From: Leuctra nigra
Taxonomy: Eukaryota; Arthropoda; Insecta; Plecoptera; Leuctridae
DNA length: 64,000 bases
NCBI GenBank assembly: GCA_934045905.1
Contig: OW203769.1
Coordinates: forward strand, 15,779,705-15,843,704
Direction: 5' to 3'
The number at the start of each line of letters is the position of its first letter. Position 1 is the first letter of the stretch. A program made the position numbers and the translations under genes. Below, in pieces: positions 1 through 11,460 of this stretch. The notes below the pieces were generated by a model that was not told the origin of the DNA, did no database searches, and saw only the letters and a program-made list of their open reading frames with translations.

Positions 1-232
1 ACTCTGAAGTATGCACTGAAGGTTAGTACAAAGTAACATTCAAGTCTCTTGCCAACAACATTACAATCGAGGGGGGTGCCATATTGAAAGTAATTGCTTG
101 AAATAGTCTCCAAGATGGTGGCTGAGCATGCTCAGATCCACCCTGACAATGTACAACGCATCATACCAAGGCTGGCTACCTACTTGCCCCTCTCTGTAAG
201 TATATGAATCTCTATGGTCTAACGGAGTAATG
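1..232. repeat. Dispersed repeat D, copy 1 (cut by window edge)
   Basis: This stretch is present again in reverse complement at about 31405-31632. Shared landmarks include the cytosine-rich segment near 70-80, the GCTGAGCATGCTCAG palindrome near 122-136 and the CCCCTCTCTGTAAGTATATG segment near 187-206. No coding potential is visible. The element runs off the left end of the window, so its full length is unknown. Confidence 0.8.
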
Positions 233-490
233 GATCAGGAGGTCTATTCTAGAACGTTTTCCCAATTCCATTCTGATGGAATCCGGTCACGGTCATAAGG
301 ATTAACATTGCATAGAATCGAATAACATCAGAATTGGGATTAAAAAATGTTCTAGAATAGGGCCAACTTTATCACAAAAGATTCACTTTGCCTCCCTTAG
401 TTTCTCCTGGTTTCAACGGAAAATTGATTCATAGTTTGAAGTCCGCTTTACTGATGTATAATCTGAAAGATTAAGATGGGGTCAAGGGGA
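225..490. repeat. Old dispersed repeat E, interrupted by a fold-back element
   Basis: The flanks of the 241-363 fold-back match 32155-32330 and 37025-37131 plus 38131-38170. Shared words include GGATCAGG, CACAAAAGAT and CGGAAAATTGATT, followed by a TTTACTGATG segment. The three copies are useful as paralogous empty or filled sites for younger insertions. Confidence 0.6.
241..363. mobile_element. Fold-back MITE, CTATTCTAGAA-ended family
   Basis: The arms begin CTATTCTAGAACGTTTTCCC and end in the near complement TTCTAGAATAG, with a second complementary stretch around CCAATTCCATTCTGATG / CATCAGAATTGGG. Related termini appear at 58326-58447 and 60468-60564. The copy of repeat E at 32155 lacks this segment, which supports insertion. 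No transposase is encoded. Confidence 0.7.
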
Positions 491-495
491 ATCAG

Positions 496-806
496 TAAAG
501 TAACGCGCATGGTTCTTAAAAATGATTTTTTTGAGTTTTGTCTTCACATTACAGAGTTACTAAAAAAAATCGTTTACTTGACTAAATAATGCCACACACT
601 GGAGTACAATATGACCTCTGATATGACCGTAAAGTGTTGTGTTACGAGGTCGTATTAGAGTTCGTAATGTAGTCCAATGTGTGGCATTATTTATATTTAG
701 TATAATAAGTTTAAAATGTGAGCTAATATTTGATTTCTTTTTAATCTCTTAATGTGACTTGACAACATTTAAAAAAAACTTTGAACAACCATGCGCGTTA
801 CTTCAC
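496..806. mobile_element. Fold-back element, ACTAAATAATGCC family
   Basis: The outer arms AGTAACGCGCATGGTTCTT and AACAACCATGCGCGTTACTT are complementary. Inner arms carry GACTAAATAATGCCACACACT and its complement near 680-700. The same inner termini recur at 1204-1612 and 36046-36818, so this is a dispersed non-autonomous family. Confidence 0.7.
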
Positions 807-1203
807 TGAATCGTCTATCTAATCACCCGAATCATCTTGTTTTTAACTTCGTGATGTAATCTAATATTATAATCATCATCGCCACAGTGTATGTAATGTA
901 CCAGGCTACCAGGAGCAGAGAAGAGGCTATGTTTTATCATTAGAAGCGCAAGTTGCTGCTATAATTCACTGCAAGGTTTTGCAGAGCGACGTTGTGCAGA
1001 GAGTTCGAAACTTTATTGCAAAAAGTACACGACGATGGGAATATTAAACATCTGTAGCGTCGCCTTGATGCAGAATCAAGTGTATTATGATAGCACAGTA
1101 CCAAGGAACAGTTTAACTTGACTAGACTGGATTTATTTCGTAAGGAAGTTAGTTTGATAATGGATTTGGACGTCGGGTTAAAGGTAAGATTAGTCCCTGA
1201 TGT
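807..1203. other. Non-coding, no recognised feature
   Basis: AT-rich sequence. The only open frame (minus strand) resembles nothing recognisable and partly overlaps the arm of the following palindrome. Confidence 0.5.
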
Positions 1204-1612
1204 TAAGAGGCAAACGAAAGCGAGCGGGAATCGCACGGTTCGTCAGAGCATTTTTTTGAAATTTTGTCTTCCCACTAAATAATTTAAAAAAATCAGATAG
1301 TAACGACCCATTACAGCCTAATAGACTAAATAATGCCGCACACTGGAGTTCATTATGACCTCTGGTACGACCTCAAAGTGTTAAATACGATATTTTTAGT
1401 AAAATAATAAAAAATAATCGTATTTAACACTTTGAGGTCGCACCAGAGGTCATAAAATACTCCAGTGTGCGGCATTATTTAGTCTATTAGGCTGTAATGG
1501 GTCGTTACTATCTGATTTTTTAAAATTATTTAGTGGGAAGACAAAATTTCAAAAAAAACGCTCTGACGAACCGTGCGATTTCCGCTCGCTTCCGTTTGCC
1601 TCTTAATAAGGG
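1204..1612. mobile_element. Near-perfect palindrome of about 400 bp, ACTAAATAATGCC family
   Basis: Two arms of about 190-200 bp are almost exact reverse complements. They begin with the AGAGGCAAACGAAAG segment near 1207 and end with CTTCCGTTTGCCTCTT near 1590-1607. A short AT-rich loop near 1390-1415 separates them. The inner part carries the GACTAAATAATGCCGCACACT motif shared with 496-806 and 36046-36818. The arms differ at only a few positions, which implies recent origin or arm-to-arm conversion. Confidence 0.85.
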
Positions 1613-3424
1613 ATCGTCCTATAAAACTTTTATCCTCATTTGCAAGATTGTATGAGTACATTGTCAGCAGTGTTGAGGTTTAATTAAAAACTAATTAAAA
1701 AATTATGTAAATGGATTTTGTTATGTGGCCTTTTTTTTCAATAGGCTTCATGCATGAGAAATTGTTGCTAGCAACCCACAGAAAAGTATAGGGTTAAACA
1801 AATCTGACAGCGGCCATCAAATCTCATGGTAAAGTGAATCGGAAATGAAAGATATTTGAGTATGAAGTACAATACCATAATAAAGAGCAATTTATCCATA
1901 TACATTTTTCAGTTAAATATTCATCTAGGAACACTTATTTTCCTATTTTTTGACACATCCAGCCCTCGAGTCTTAAATTTTAAGACGTCACGGGTAATAA
2001 GCCAATGGACCAATGGTGATGGGAGGAGTCAATGTAGAATAATAGTTCTCTTTACTCACACTAGAGCAGCACTGACCATATAGTGGGAGAAACAGCCAAT
2101 CAAATGTGTGTGGGAAAGACAGTTGAATTTCTTTGCTATTTGATTACTATTGATTACTGTGCTGTCACAGCCTTCTTGACGGTCACAGCCCACATCCTTC
2201 TGTCATCTGTTTTATTCGTGATGTCACAAAGCAAGATAATGACTAGTGGTCCATTACTCTTATTGTTGACAAAAATGTCCAATTTCACTTGTATAGTGGG
2301 TTGAATCAACCCAACACATACCCATTATGTAACATGCACACGATTCAATTGAAGACAGTAGAGAAACGGGAAATTACCCAGAAAACATGGTTCATTTGGC
2401 TGTAACAAAGTTGGGACGCTTTAGCTACCCTGAATTCCCCAAAGGACTTTTCTAGAATTTTTAACAATTTAAAAACTAATTTGGGGAGGAGCTAAATGAA
2501 CAGTTTCATAATGAAAATGTGGTTAGAAAACCTATAAAATGAGTGTACAATGAAAAAGTAAGTTCTAATTTCTTGTAATCTCTGCATCACGGTTTGCTCG
2601 GAGCAAGTGAGCGCTCCGTCTTGGTTTTGCTCGGGGCAAGTGAGCGCTCGGAAGCAATCAACTGAGCGGTGGTAATATATTCTCCCTGTTGACTCTGTAC
2701 ATCTACTGGAGGTGCAAAAAGCGCTGTTTGCAGAATTTAACCGCAACGCTATCTGGGTCAGCGGAGGGCAAACAGACAGCAGGCGAGATGCTGGTGTAAT
2801 GCAGCAATCAAATATCAGATGTTCATTGCATTTCATAGGCAAAAACCACGTGATAAGTCATAGCTGGAGCGTGAACAGTAGAAAATAGTTTTAACGAAGC
2901 TGAAACTTTGAATTTAGATATTTTGGGGATTAGCCGTAACTGCCTAAATACAAAAATGTGTGAACTCATCAAAAGGCATTGGCGTACTGCCTAAAATAAT
3001 CAAATTAAAATGTACTACATTCACTGAAAATATTGTCTATAACCTGCCAGAGATCTAACATCCCTTCAACCCAATGTTATTATGTCACCCTCATCAAGTC
3101 ATCACATAATTAAAGAGATATTCAATAATCAATATTGAGCATTACTTGCTTTTAGAAAATGTATGATTTATAAATCTTCATTGTTATTTGAACATCGGTT
3201 TAAAACTCCCGGTTGGTAGTTGGTAAACTCCGGTTTACCAACCCCGGTGTTGGTATATCCACAACATACACAGCCAAACAGGAAATGAACATTTTTGTAC
3301 CAACCTCAGTAAATGCAGAGGAATTTTATTCCACTTGCACCTAGTACATGTCAATGCTGTTAGTCGGCATGACACTTCAACTGTATTGTAATTAAGCAGT
3401 ATTGACGTCAATTATTGAACTTAC
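1613..3424. other. Non-coding, little structure
   Basis: No gene recognised. At 2594-2655 there are two tandem copies of a segment of about 40 bp that includes GCAAGTGAGCGCTC. A small palindromic patch with GGTAAACTCCGGTTTACC lies near 3223-3240. The short open frames here have no recognisable domain. Confidence 0.4.
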
Positions 3425-3570
3425 TAGGCTAATGGCGCCCGACGAATGATTATGACGATGACTGGGAGATGATGATGAAGAATAGGTAAGAATGGACTGT
3501 GGGAAGGAGGCGGTGGTGACTTACTAGTAGGGAACCTTCCCAACATTTGCCTCTCGAATGAGGGAAACAA
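3425..3570 (-). mobile_element. Degenerate tRNA-derived SINE body (SINE family 1)
   Basis: In reverse complement this carries the SINE family 1 body: GTTCCCTACTAGTAAG, the CCTCCTTCCCACAGTCC region and the CATCATCATCTCCCAGTC segment. The better copies are at 35313-35592 and 59318-59601. The tRNA-like head is missing or decayed. Confidence 0.6.
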
Positions 3571-3639
3571 CGAAAACGCTCAAAGGCAGACCTACAATTG
3601 ACGCAACGGCGACGGAACGTAAGAATGTTGTGTGTTAAA

Positions 3640-3956
3640 TTGGTATAACGTCACCGTTGCGTTTACGTTACGTCCATTGTAGTTCAACCATTATTTAGGA
3701 AGAACATGAAACGTCAAGAATTGCCCAGTGGCAATCTGCACCTCGTCACGACTGTTCTCGGCGAGAACTTCTCGCCCCGGCGTCGCGTGCACCTCCCGGG
3801 CGGCACCGGCGCTGATCGCAAGCAATCACCATCTGGGCGTCGCCGACGTCCGACGGCGTCGGGGCGCCATGACGTCACTAATTGCCAGGCCCACCGCGGC
3901 GTCGACGTGATGAGACCGGCGGGGAGGCCGTGTTGATATGCGGTCGCGTGGGCGTG
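3640..3956. other. CpG-rich patch
   Basis: A GC- and CpG-dense stretch in AT-rich surroundings, with repeated GCGTCG, GTCGCCGACG and CGGCGTCGGGG words. Open frames exist on both strands, as expected in GC-rich DNA, and none matches a known domain. It could be an unmethylated regulatory island, an unrecognised exon or part of an older element. Confidence 0.35.
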
Positions 3957-3979
3957 GGGGGGGGGGGGGGAGGGGGGGG
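3957..3979. repeat. Poly-G tract with one A
   Basis: A near-uninterrupted G run ending the CpG-rich patch. It is one of about twenty C/G homopolymer tracts in the window. Confidence 0.9.
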
Positions 3980-4052
3980 TGACGTCATCATGACACCAGG
4001 CTAAGATCAGCTTTCGATACAACATCAAATCACAATGTCCCGTCTCACTAGG

Positions 4053-4455
4053 ATCTTTAAGAGGGCTGAGTAGTGAGTTTGAGTTTGACCTTGAAGAGTT
4101 TTTTAATCGATTTTTATCAAAATCTTTTACCAATGTAATTGTTAACAAAATAAGACTTTGTATGAGTATTCAGAACAGCTCAATGAAAATAATTTCATAG
4201 CTTAGAATGGCTTATTAGTTTTATTTCGTCATACAGAAGTTTAGTACCTGAAAATTAGTAAAAATATGGCACTAAACATCTGGTAGACGAAATAAGACCA
4301 ATAATCGATTTTAAAACTATGACATTATTTTCATTGAACAGTTCTGAAAACTCGTCAACTTCTTATTTTATTAACAATTACATTGGTAAAAGATGTTGAT
4401 TAAAATCGTATCAAAACTCTTCAAAGTCACGCTCACTACTCAGCCGTCTTAATAC
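4053..4455. mobile_element. Fold-back element, family B copy 1
   Basis: Complementary arms of about 150-190 bp, for example GGGCTGAGTAGTGAG at 4064 and CTCACTACTCAGCC at 4432-4445. The inner landmark TTACCAATGTAATTGTTAAC near 4128 is mirrored near 4371-4390. A second copy lies at 19874-20235. Confidence 0.8.
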
Positions 4456-4563
4456 TAATTGAAATATTTTATCATACTCAGTATATTTTTTTAATAAACG
4501 GAACGTTGTCGTTGTAATATCGTTGTCCAATATCGTTGTAAAATCTTGTAAATGACAGTAGCT

Positions 4564-4773
4564 ATACACTTGGCCAAACTAAAACGGTATTTGAACGAAA
4601 CATATTGGCGGTTTGTCAGGTTCCTTGACAATAAATTCTTGTTATTATCAATGAAATCAGAGCTCACCAACTAGAATTGAAGAGTTAGCATAGACTTCAT
4701 CGGATGATGCCAACAAATCATTTTCGGCCAATTCGTTTCTTTTGAATACCGCTCTTAGTTTGGTCAAGTGTAC
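4564..4773. mobile_element. MITE with TACACTTGGCCAAA termini, copy 1
   Basis: The termini TACACTTGGCCAAACTAAAA and CTTAGTTTGGTCAAGTGTA are inverted repeats, and the inner AACGGTATT...AATACCGCT also pairs. The CTTGTTATTATCAATGAAAT core is shared with the copies at 54083-54287 and 42630-42846. Non-autonomous, about 210 bp. Confidence 0.8.
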
Positions 4774-6486
4774 GTCTAACTTACACACTAATCTATTTTG
4801 ATACGTAAATGCGCTTGGTAAATGCTCGAATGATTTTGGAAACAGAATATCATTGAAATGACCACGATGAGAATAAACCCTGACAGTTCACAAATCCGGT
4901 AACTTCCTCTCCTAATCATCTCGATAATCATTAAACAAGCCAATTAGCATCGCACCACCGCAGCCTCCTGGAACCTAAACAAATGTTGAAGTTTCTGCTC
5001 GCAGCCGTGAGAACCCGTTATCTCCCCCCCCCCCCCTCCCCCTCATGCCGGGGGTAAACACTAACATCCCGGGATGTACCCAGGATGTACCCGGGATGTC
5101 CCCACGGATGTTTACTTTGACCTGGGGTTGACCCGGAGAGATGCGGGTCATAGATATGTAAACTTTATCCGTGCTACGCGCTTGCGTAAATGAGATGTTA
5201 TCCCCAAGCACAGGTCCACTTGCAAGATGTATGTCGTACATTTCCTATATTTTTGATAGAAGATTTTTGATTTAGTGGGTTTTAAATTAAAGAACACGAT
5301 ATTGTTTTCGAAACGTCGAAAAAATACGATATTGATGTTCTATCAAGACATCAATATATATTTTTCTTTAAGTATAAAAAAGTTGATTTACTGACGAATA
5401 AATTAAAATAAAGTCATCCAAAATTCTCATATTTTTCAATTAAAACCAAATTTGAATTCAAAGCTACCCCTTTTTCTGATTGTAATGCTTGAGCTTTCCA
5501 GTATTCATTGTTTCAAATGTAAAAAAGTAATTTTTATGACAGCTTTCAGAATCCATTTATTATAATTATTAAAATAATGCGCTAAAATTCTGCAATATTT
5601 CAGAATTTTACCGCATTAATTCAATAATTGTAAAAAGGTTAATAACTAGACCTTTGACTTCAACTTTTTCAAGATTTATACAATGTGAACGTAAACGGCT
5701 TCAAAACTTGTATTCGCAAGAATTGGCCTCCATTCTGAAAACATAACCGGACTTTGTGTCTCACAACATTTGGTGTCAGAAACAGGATCTCTCCACACGT
5801 TATGTTTCACACGGCGTGACGTCATTGAATTATCATGCGACTGTGCTAATGCAATCGTCACGGTGTCCAGTTCGCCTCGTGTAACCCGGTCTTGTCTCCA
5901 CCTCTCTCTCTCATACATAAGCAATGAGCGTATCTCTTCGCTCTGTCAGGAGCATTGTTCTAGCTAATAGAGTTATATCGAACCCGGATCAAAGCTTTGA
6001 GTATTGTGGCTCAAGCGGCGATGTCTTGGGGTATTGTGAAACTAGGTATCAACTTTCAAGAGGTATTGTGTAGGCGTCTTGTCATGAATGTAAGATGTTT
6101 TGAGCACAGTTCTGAGAAAATCATTTTTCACTACAAATGGTGTCGCGAGTGGGATGTTTTGTGACGGAGGATAAAGAGTCTGAGAATTATGAAGATGTAA
6201 GATGAATTGAGATGGGTTATTATGTCGAGATCTATTTATGACTGAAAATATGATTAGCTCAACATTTTTCTGTAGAAGGGTATTATACAATAAAATAGGT
6301 GTATGGGGTGGGAGGTTGTAAAAATAACCTGAATATCACAATGACAGGGTAGTTTTGGTTGAGTAACAGATCAAAGTTAAGAATTATATTTATATTACAA
6401 ATGGTGGCTAATGTGGGATGTTAAACAATATCAAATAAATGTACTAAAAAATATTTTGCCCGTTTATGAAAATTATTCATAGCTTG
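4774..6486. other. Non-coding with poly-C and short GGGATGT repeats
   Basis: A poly-C tract lies at about 5024-5037. A patch of short degenerate direct repeats built on GGGATGTACCC follows at about 5067-5110. The rest is AT-rich with no convincing gene. Confidence 0.4.
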
Positions 6487-6800
6487 TACGAACTTCTTTT
6501 GTTTTATATCAGCAATGCAAAACTATTGAATTTTCCACCTGAGGACGGACTTTTTGTTGGCACTTTGACGGGTCAGATTTATAACTTTATTGAGGTAAAT
6601 CGATGTATTTTTGTAATGTGAGTGATTCCTCTTCGTACTAAAGATATCTCCGCAGCCTTTACAATTCCCCAGGTACACATCAACAATAAAATATCGCGAA
6701 AATATTGTCAAAAAAGCAGAGAATCGCAGCTATTCTGTTTGCCATCAAGATGGCGGCAGGCAACAATGAGATGACATCACGTGCAAACTATGAACATTCG
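6487..6800 (+). repeat. Dispersed repeat C, copy 1
   Basis: About 300 bp nearly identical to 19497-19795. Shared words include GAACTTCTTTTGTTTT, CCTCTTCGTACTAAAGATAT and GAGATGACATCACGTGCAAA. A more diverged reverse copy lies at about 59080-59255. No protein is recognised. Confidence 0.8.
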
Positions 6801-7725
6801 TGTATTTTACAGCTTTATTATATTCTTTGGCTTGATTGGTAGCGGTGTTGAGCAAACATCAAGGATGGAAACAAACAAAGTACTCGACTACATGTAATTT
6901 CCTCTCTCCACCGCACAGCTCGACGCCGACTCTGATCCGCCGCGACGCCACACGTGAGCGTCCCGACGTCGCCGACGCGGTGATTAATCAGCCGTCGGAT
7001 CCGCAAGACGGATTAATTGTCTTCTTCCTGATCCCGATCCGATTGCGGGCTGATTTCCTGATTGCAACGAGATTAGTCCTGATTGCCAACGGCGAGGTTC
7101 GTTACACCTGAGGTTCATTCGATTGCAGGATTTCCTCTCATTAGATTCAGTTTTGAGGCACGAGCGTAATATTTGATTGGATTATTTTACTCTTATTTCG
7201 AAAGTATAATTTATAAGGGAGCATAATACTAAAAAGTCTCAATTTCTTGGGCTAAATACCATAGACGTTTTATCAGATTTTTAGTGTGTAATTCCATTTT
7301 GAATACAGATTGAGCTTTTATACTTCGAAGGATTAAAATATGTAAAAACATTTGCCAACCTCAACAGATTCTGCAGCAGATTCTGTTTAATTTCCCGTGG
7401 ACCTGAGAGTTGAATCTACGATAATATTATTTTAAAACTGTTTAGACGCACACAAAAATAAGTTGGAGGACACACATTTTCCTTTAATTATTTTGAAATT
7501 TGAAGAGATTGCTTTAACAAGTCTCATAAATATGCAAAACTGAAATAAATTTTTGGTTGATATATCTAGGATTAACAATTTTAAAACTACACCAAAGTGA
7601 TAAAGTTGCTCCCCAATTAAATAAAAATATTGCTATGAACATTATTTAACATCATTACAATTTTTAGGCTAGTCATTTATCACTGAGGCTTTAAGTGTCA
7701 CCTTTCTAAGAGACATAAATTGAAC
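6801..7725. other. Non-coding
   Basis: A moderately GC-rich patch at about 6910-7100 has open frames on both strands but no recognised domain. It is followed by AT-rich sequence. No repeat is recognised. Confidence 0.35.
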
Positions 7726-7895
7726 GGCTCGTGCTAAGTGTGTCGAGCTGTAGCTAATAAACATATGGCTCGTGCTAAGTGTGTCGCGCTGTAGATAATA
7801 AACATGTGGTTCGTGCTAAGTGTGTCGAGCTGTATCTTGCTAATAAACATACGGCTCGTGCTAAGTGTGTCGAGCTGTGTCTTGCTAATAAATGC
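7726..7895. repeat. Short tandem repeat, four units of 41-45 bp
   Basis: Four units start at 7726, 7767, 7808 and 7853. Each begins GGCTCGTGCTAAGTGTGTCG (one variant GGTTCG) and ends with TAATAAACAT or similar. The last two units carry a small TCTTGC insertion. The array sits about 165 bp before the large satellite. Confidence 0.9.
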
Positions 7896-8060
7896 GCCTT
7901 CTCGGATGTGAAATTGAAGTGAATTATAAAACCTGTTGATCGGTCGGCTTTGTCACGAGACTGTAATTGGAAAAGTTCTCGCGACTTCCTCTTAGCGAAC
8001 AAAGCCGAGGATTGCCGAGGAGAAGAGCTCGAGGCTTCGCTACTTGGCACTTGCAGTTGA

Positions 8061-10815
8061 CAGCAGAGTCAGTCACAACACGATGATTGCCGAGGATAGC
8101 CGATGATTGCCGAGGATAGCCGATGATTGCCGAGGATTACCGAGGAGAAGTGCTCGAGGCGTTGCTACTTTGCACTTGCAGTTGACAGCAGAGTCAGTCA
8201 CAACACGATGATTGCCGAGGATTGCCGATGATGGCCGAGGATTACCGAGGAGAAGTGCTCGAGGCGTTGCTACTTTGCACTTACAGTTGACAGCAGAGTC
8301 AGTCACAACACGATGATTGCCGAGGATTGTCGATGATAGCCGAGGATAGCCGATGATTGCCGAGGATTACCGAGGAGAAGTGCTCGAGGCGTTGCTACTT
8401 TGCACTTGCAGTTGACAGCAGAGTCAGTCACAACACGATGATTGCCGAGGATAGCCGATGATTGCCGAGGATTACCGAGGAGAAGTGCTCGAGGCGTTGC
8501 TACTTCGCACTTGCAGTTGACAGCAGAGTCAGTCACAACACGATGATTGCCGAGGATTGTCGATGATAGCCGAGGATTACCGAGGAGAAGTGCTCGAGGC
8601 GTTGTTACTTCGCACTTGCAGTTGACAGCAGAGTCAGTCACAACACGATGATTGCCGAGGATTGCCGATGATTGCCGAGGATTACCGAGGAGAAGTGCTC
8701 GAGGCGTTGCTACTTTGCACTTGCAGTTGACAGCAGAGTCAGTCACAACACGATGATTGCCGAGGATTGTCGATGATAGCCAAGGATAGCCGATGATTGC
8801 CGAGGATTACCGAGGAGAAGTGCTCGAGGCGTTGCTACTTTGCACTTGCAGTTGACAGCAGAGTCAGTCACAACACGATGATTGCCGAGGATTGTCGATG
8901 ATAGCCAAGGATAGCCGATGATTGCCGAGGATTACCGAGGAGAAGTGCTCGAGGCGTTGCTACTTTGCACTTGCAGTTGACAGCAGAGTCAGTCACAACA
9001 CGATGATTGCCGAGGATTGTCGATGATAGCCGAGGATAGCCGATGATTGCCGAGGATTACCGAGGAGAAGTGCTCGAGGCGTTGCTACTTTGCACTTGCA
9101 GTTGACAGCAGAGTCAGTCACAACACGATGATTGCCGAGGATTGTCGATGATAGCCAAGGATAGCCGATGATTGCCGAGGATTACCGAGGAGAAGTGCTC
9201 GAGGCGTTGCTACTTTGCACTTGCAGTTGACAGCAGAGTCAGTCACAACACGATGATTGCCGAGGATAGCCGATGATAGCCGAGGATAGCCGATGATTGC
9301 CGAGGATTACCGAGGAGAAGTGCTCGAGGCGTTGCTACTTTGCACTTGCAGTTGACAGCAGAGTCAGTCACAACACGATGATTGCCGAGGATTGTCGATG
9401 ATTGCCGAGGATAGCCGATGATTGCCGAGGATTACCGAGGAGAAGTGCTCGAGGCGTTGCTACTTTGCACTTACAGTTGACAGCAGAGTCAGTCACAACA
9501 CGATGATTGCCGAGGATTGTCGATGATAGCCGAGGATAGCCGATGATGGCCGAGGATTACCGAGGAGAAGTGCTCGAGGCGTTGCTACTTTGCACTTGCA
9601 GTTGACAGCAGAGTCAGTCACAACACGATGATTGCCGAGGATTGTCGATGATAGCCGAGGATAGCCGATGATTGCCGAGGATTACCGAGGAGAAGTGCTC
9701 GAGGCGTTGCTACTTAGCACTTGCAGTTGACAGCAGAGTCAGTCACAACACGATGATTGCCGAGGATTGTCGATGATAGCCGAGGATAGCCGATGATTGC
9801 CGAGGATTACCGAGGAGAAGTGCTCGAGGCGTTGCTACTTTGCACTTGCAGTTGACAGCAGAGTCAGTCACAACACGATGATTGCCGAGGATTGTCGATG
9901 ATAGCCGAGGATAGCCGATGATTGCCGAGGATTACCGAGGAGAAGTGCTCGAGGCGTTGCTACTTTGCACTTGCAGTTGACAGCAGAGTCGGTCACAACA
10001 CGATGATTGCCGAGGATTGTCGATGATTGCCGAGGATAGCCGATGATTGCCGAGGATTACCGAGGAGAAGAGCTCGAGGCGTTGCTACTTCGCACTTGCA
10101 GTTGACAGCAGAGTCAGTCACAACACGATGATTGCCGAGGATTGTCGATGATAGCCGAGGATAGCCGATGATTGCCGAGGATTACCGAGGAGAAGTGCTC
10201 GAGGCGTTGCTACTTTGCACTTGCAGTTGACAGCAGAGTCAGTCACAACACGATGATTGCCGAGGATTGTCGATGATAGCCGAGGATAGCCGATGATTGC
10301 CGAGGATTACCGAGGAGGAGTGCTCGAGGCGTTGCTACTTTGCACTTGCAGTTGACAGCAGAGTCAGTCACAACACGATGATTGCCGAGGATTGTCGATG
10401 ATAGCCGAGGATTACCGAGGAGAAGTGCTCGAGGCGTTGCTACTTTGCACTTGCAGTTGACAGCAGAGTCAGTCACAACACGATGATAGCCGAGGATAGC
10501 CGATGATTGCCGAGGATTACCGAGGAGAAGTGCTCGAGGCGTTGCTACTTTGCACTTGCAGTTGACAGCAGAGTCAGTCACAACACGATGATTGCCGAGG
10601 ATTGTCGATGATTGCCGAGGATAGCCGATGATTGCCGAGGATTACCGAGGAGAAGTGCTCGAGGCGTTGCTACTTTGCACTTGCAGTTGACAGCAGAGTC
10701 AGTCACAACACGATGATTGCCGAGGATAGCCGATGATGGCCGAGGATTACCGAGGAGAAGTGCTCGAGGCGTTGCTACTTTGCACTTGCAGTTGCCAGCA
10801 GAGTCAAGGTGACCT
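8061..10815. repeat. Satellite array, 125/105-bp units
   Basis: The anchor CAGCAGAGTCAGTCACAACA recurs 24 times between 8061 and 10796 (the last as a variant), giving 23 full units: sixteen of 125 bp and seven of 105 bp. The 20-bp difference is one internal copy of a CGATGAT(A/T)GCCGAGGAT(A/T)GC subrepeat. Thirteen consecutive 125-bp units fill 8731-10356, and the 105-bp units are confined to the two ends. A diverged half unit at 7990-8060 may be ancestral. Frames on the minus strand stay open through 105-bp units only because 105 is divisible by 3, so this is not protein coding. Confidence 0.97.
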
Positions 10816-11050
10816 CGAATTCCTTCCACAATATTTTACAGCCAATCACAGAACAATGGTTTCAAGAAACGTTGTTTTATTTTGGATAGTGTAGAATATC
10901 AGTGCTGAATTTCAGGTTGATCAGATGCACGGTATATATTATACAGAGCAAACGGAAAATATAAAATGCAGATTGGATAGATGAAAAAGTGTAAAATGTA
11001 GATTTTACGAATATATATCGAATCGAATATATCGATTTTAAATAAATGAG
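10816..11050. other. Non-coding spacer after the satellite
   Basis: AT-rich sequence between the satellite end and the next MITE. Nothing recognised. Confidence 0.4.
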
Positions 11051-11460
11051 ACTAATGCCGGTTTCACATAACACGCGTTTCGCGTTTTGCGTTTCGCGTT
11101 TTTTTTATTGACCCATCAAAACCACCGAAAATTTTGCCGCACGCGTTTTATTTTTAAGCCGCCCCATCTCAATTGTAGGGAGGTTTTTTCAGTACCGCGC
11201 TTGGCGAAAACGACGTCACTATACGTAAACTATAAAATAAACTCTAAAATAACTATAAAATATGACTATAATGTTAATAATTGCTTACCTGTGCATATTA
11301 TTCAATCTAATAATATCTAATAACACCCAAATTGTTACTAACAATAATAATAAATGTATATAAACATTCTGTTTTCGACGGCCTCTTCTAGGCGTTATAA
11401 AAAAAAGAAAAACGCGAAAACGCAAAACGCGAAACGCGTGTTATGTAAAAGCGACTTTAG
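11051..11460. mobile_element. MITE with long GC-rich terminal inverted repeats
   Basis: The left end carries CACATAACACGCGTTTCGCG followed by further TTTGCG/TTTCGCG words. The right end carries the complement ending CGCGAAACGCGTGTTATGTA at about 11427-11446. The arms are about 50 bp and the interior is AT-rich without a gene, so this is a non-autonomous DNA element. The superfamily is not determined because no clear target-site duplication is visible. Confidence 0.8.

Noticed and set aside
8061..10815. CRISPR-like array
   Set aside because: Units are contiguous tandem repeats without unique spacers, and the window is eukaryotic with introns.
8073..10829. Open frames across the satellite encoding repeated TDSAVNCKCKVATPRALLLG peptides
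   Set aside because: The frame stays open only through 105-bp units and breaks at 125-bp units. The sequence is a non-coding tandem array.
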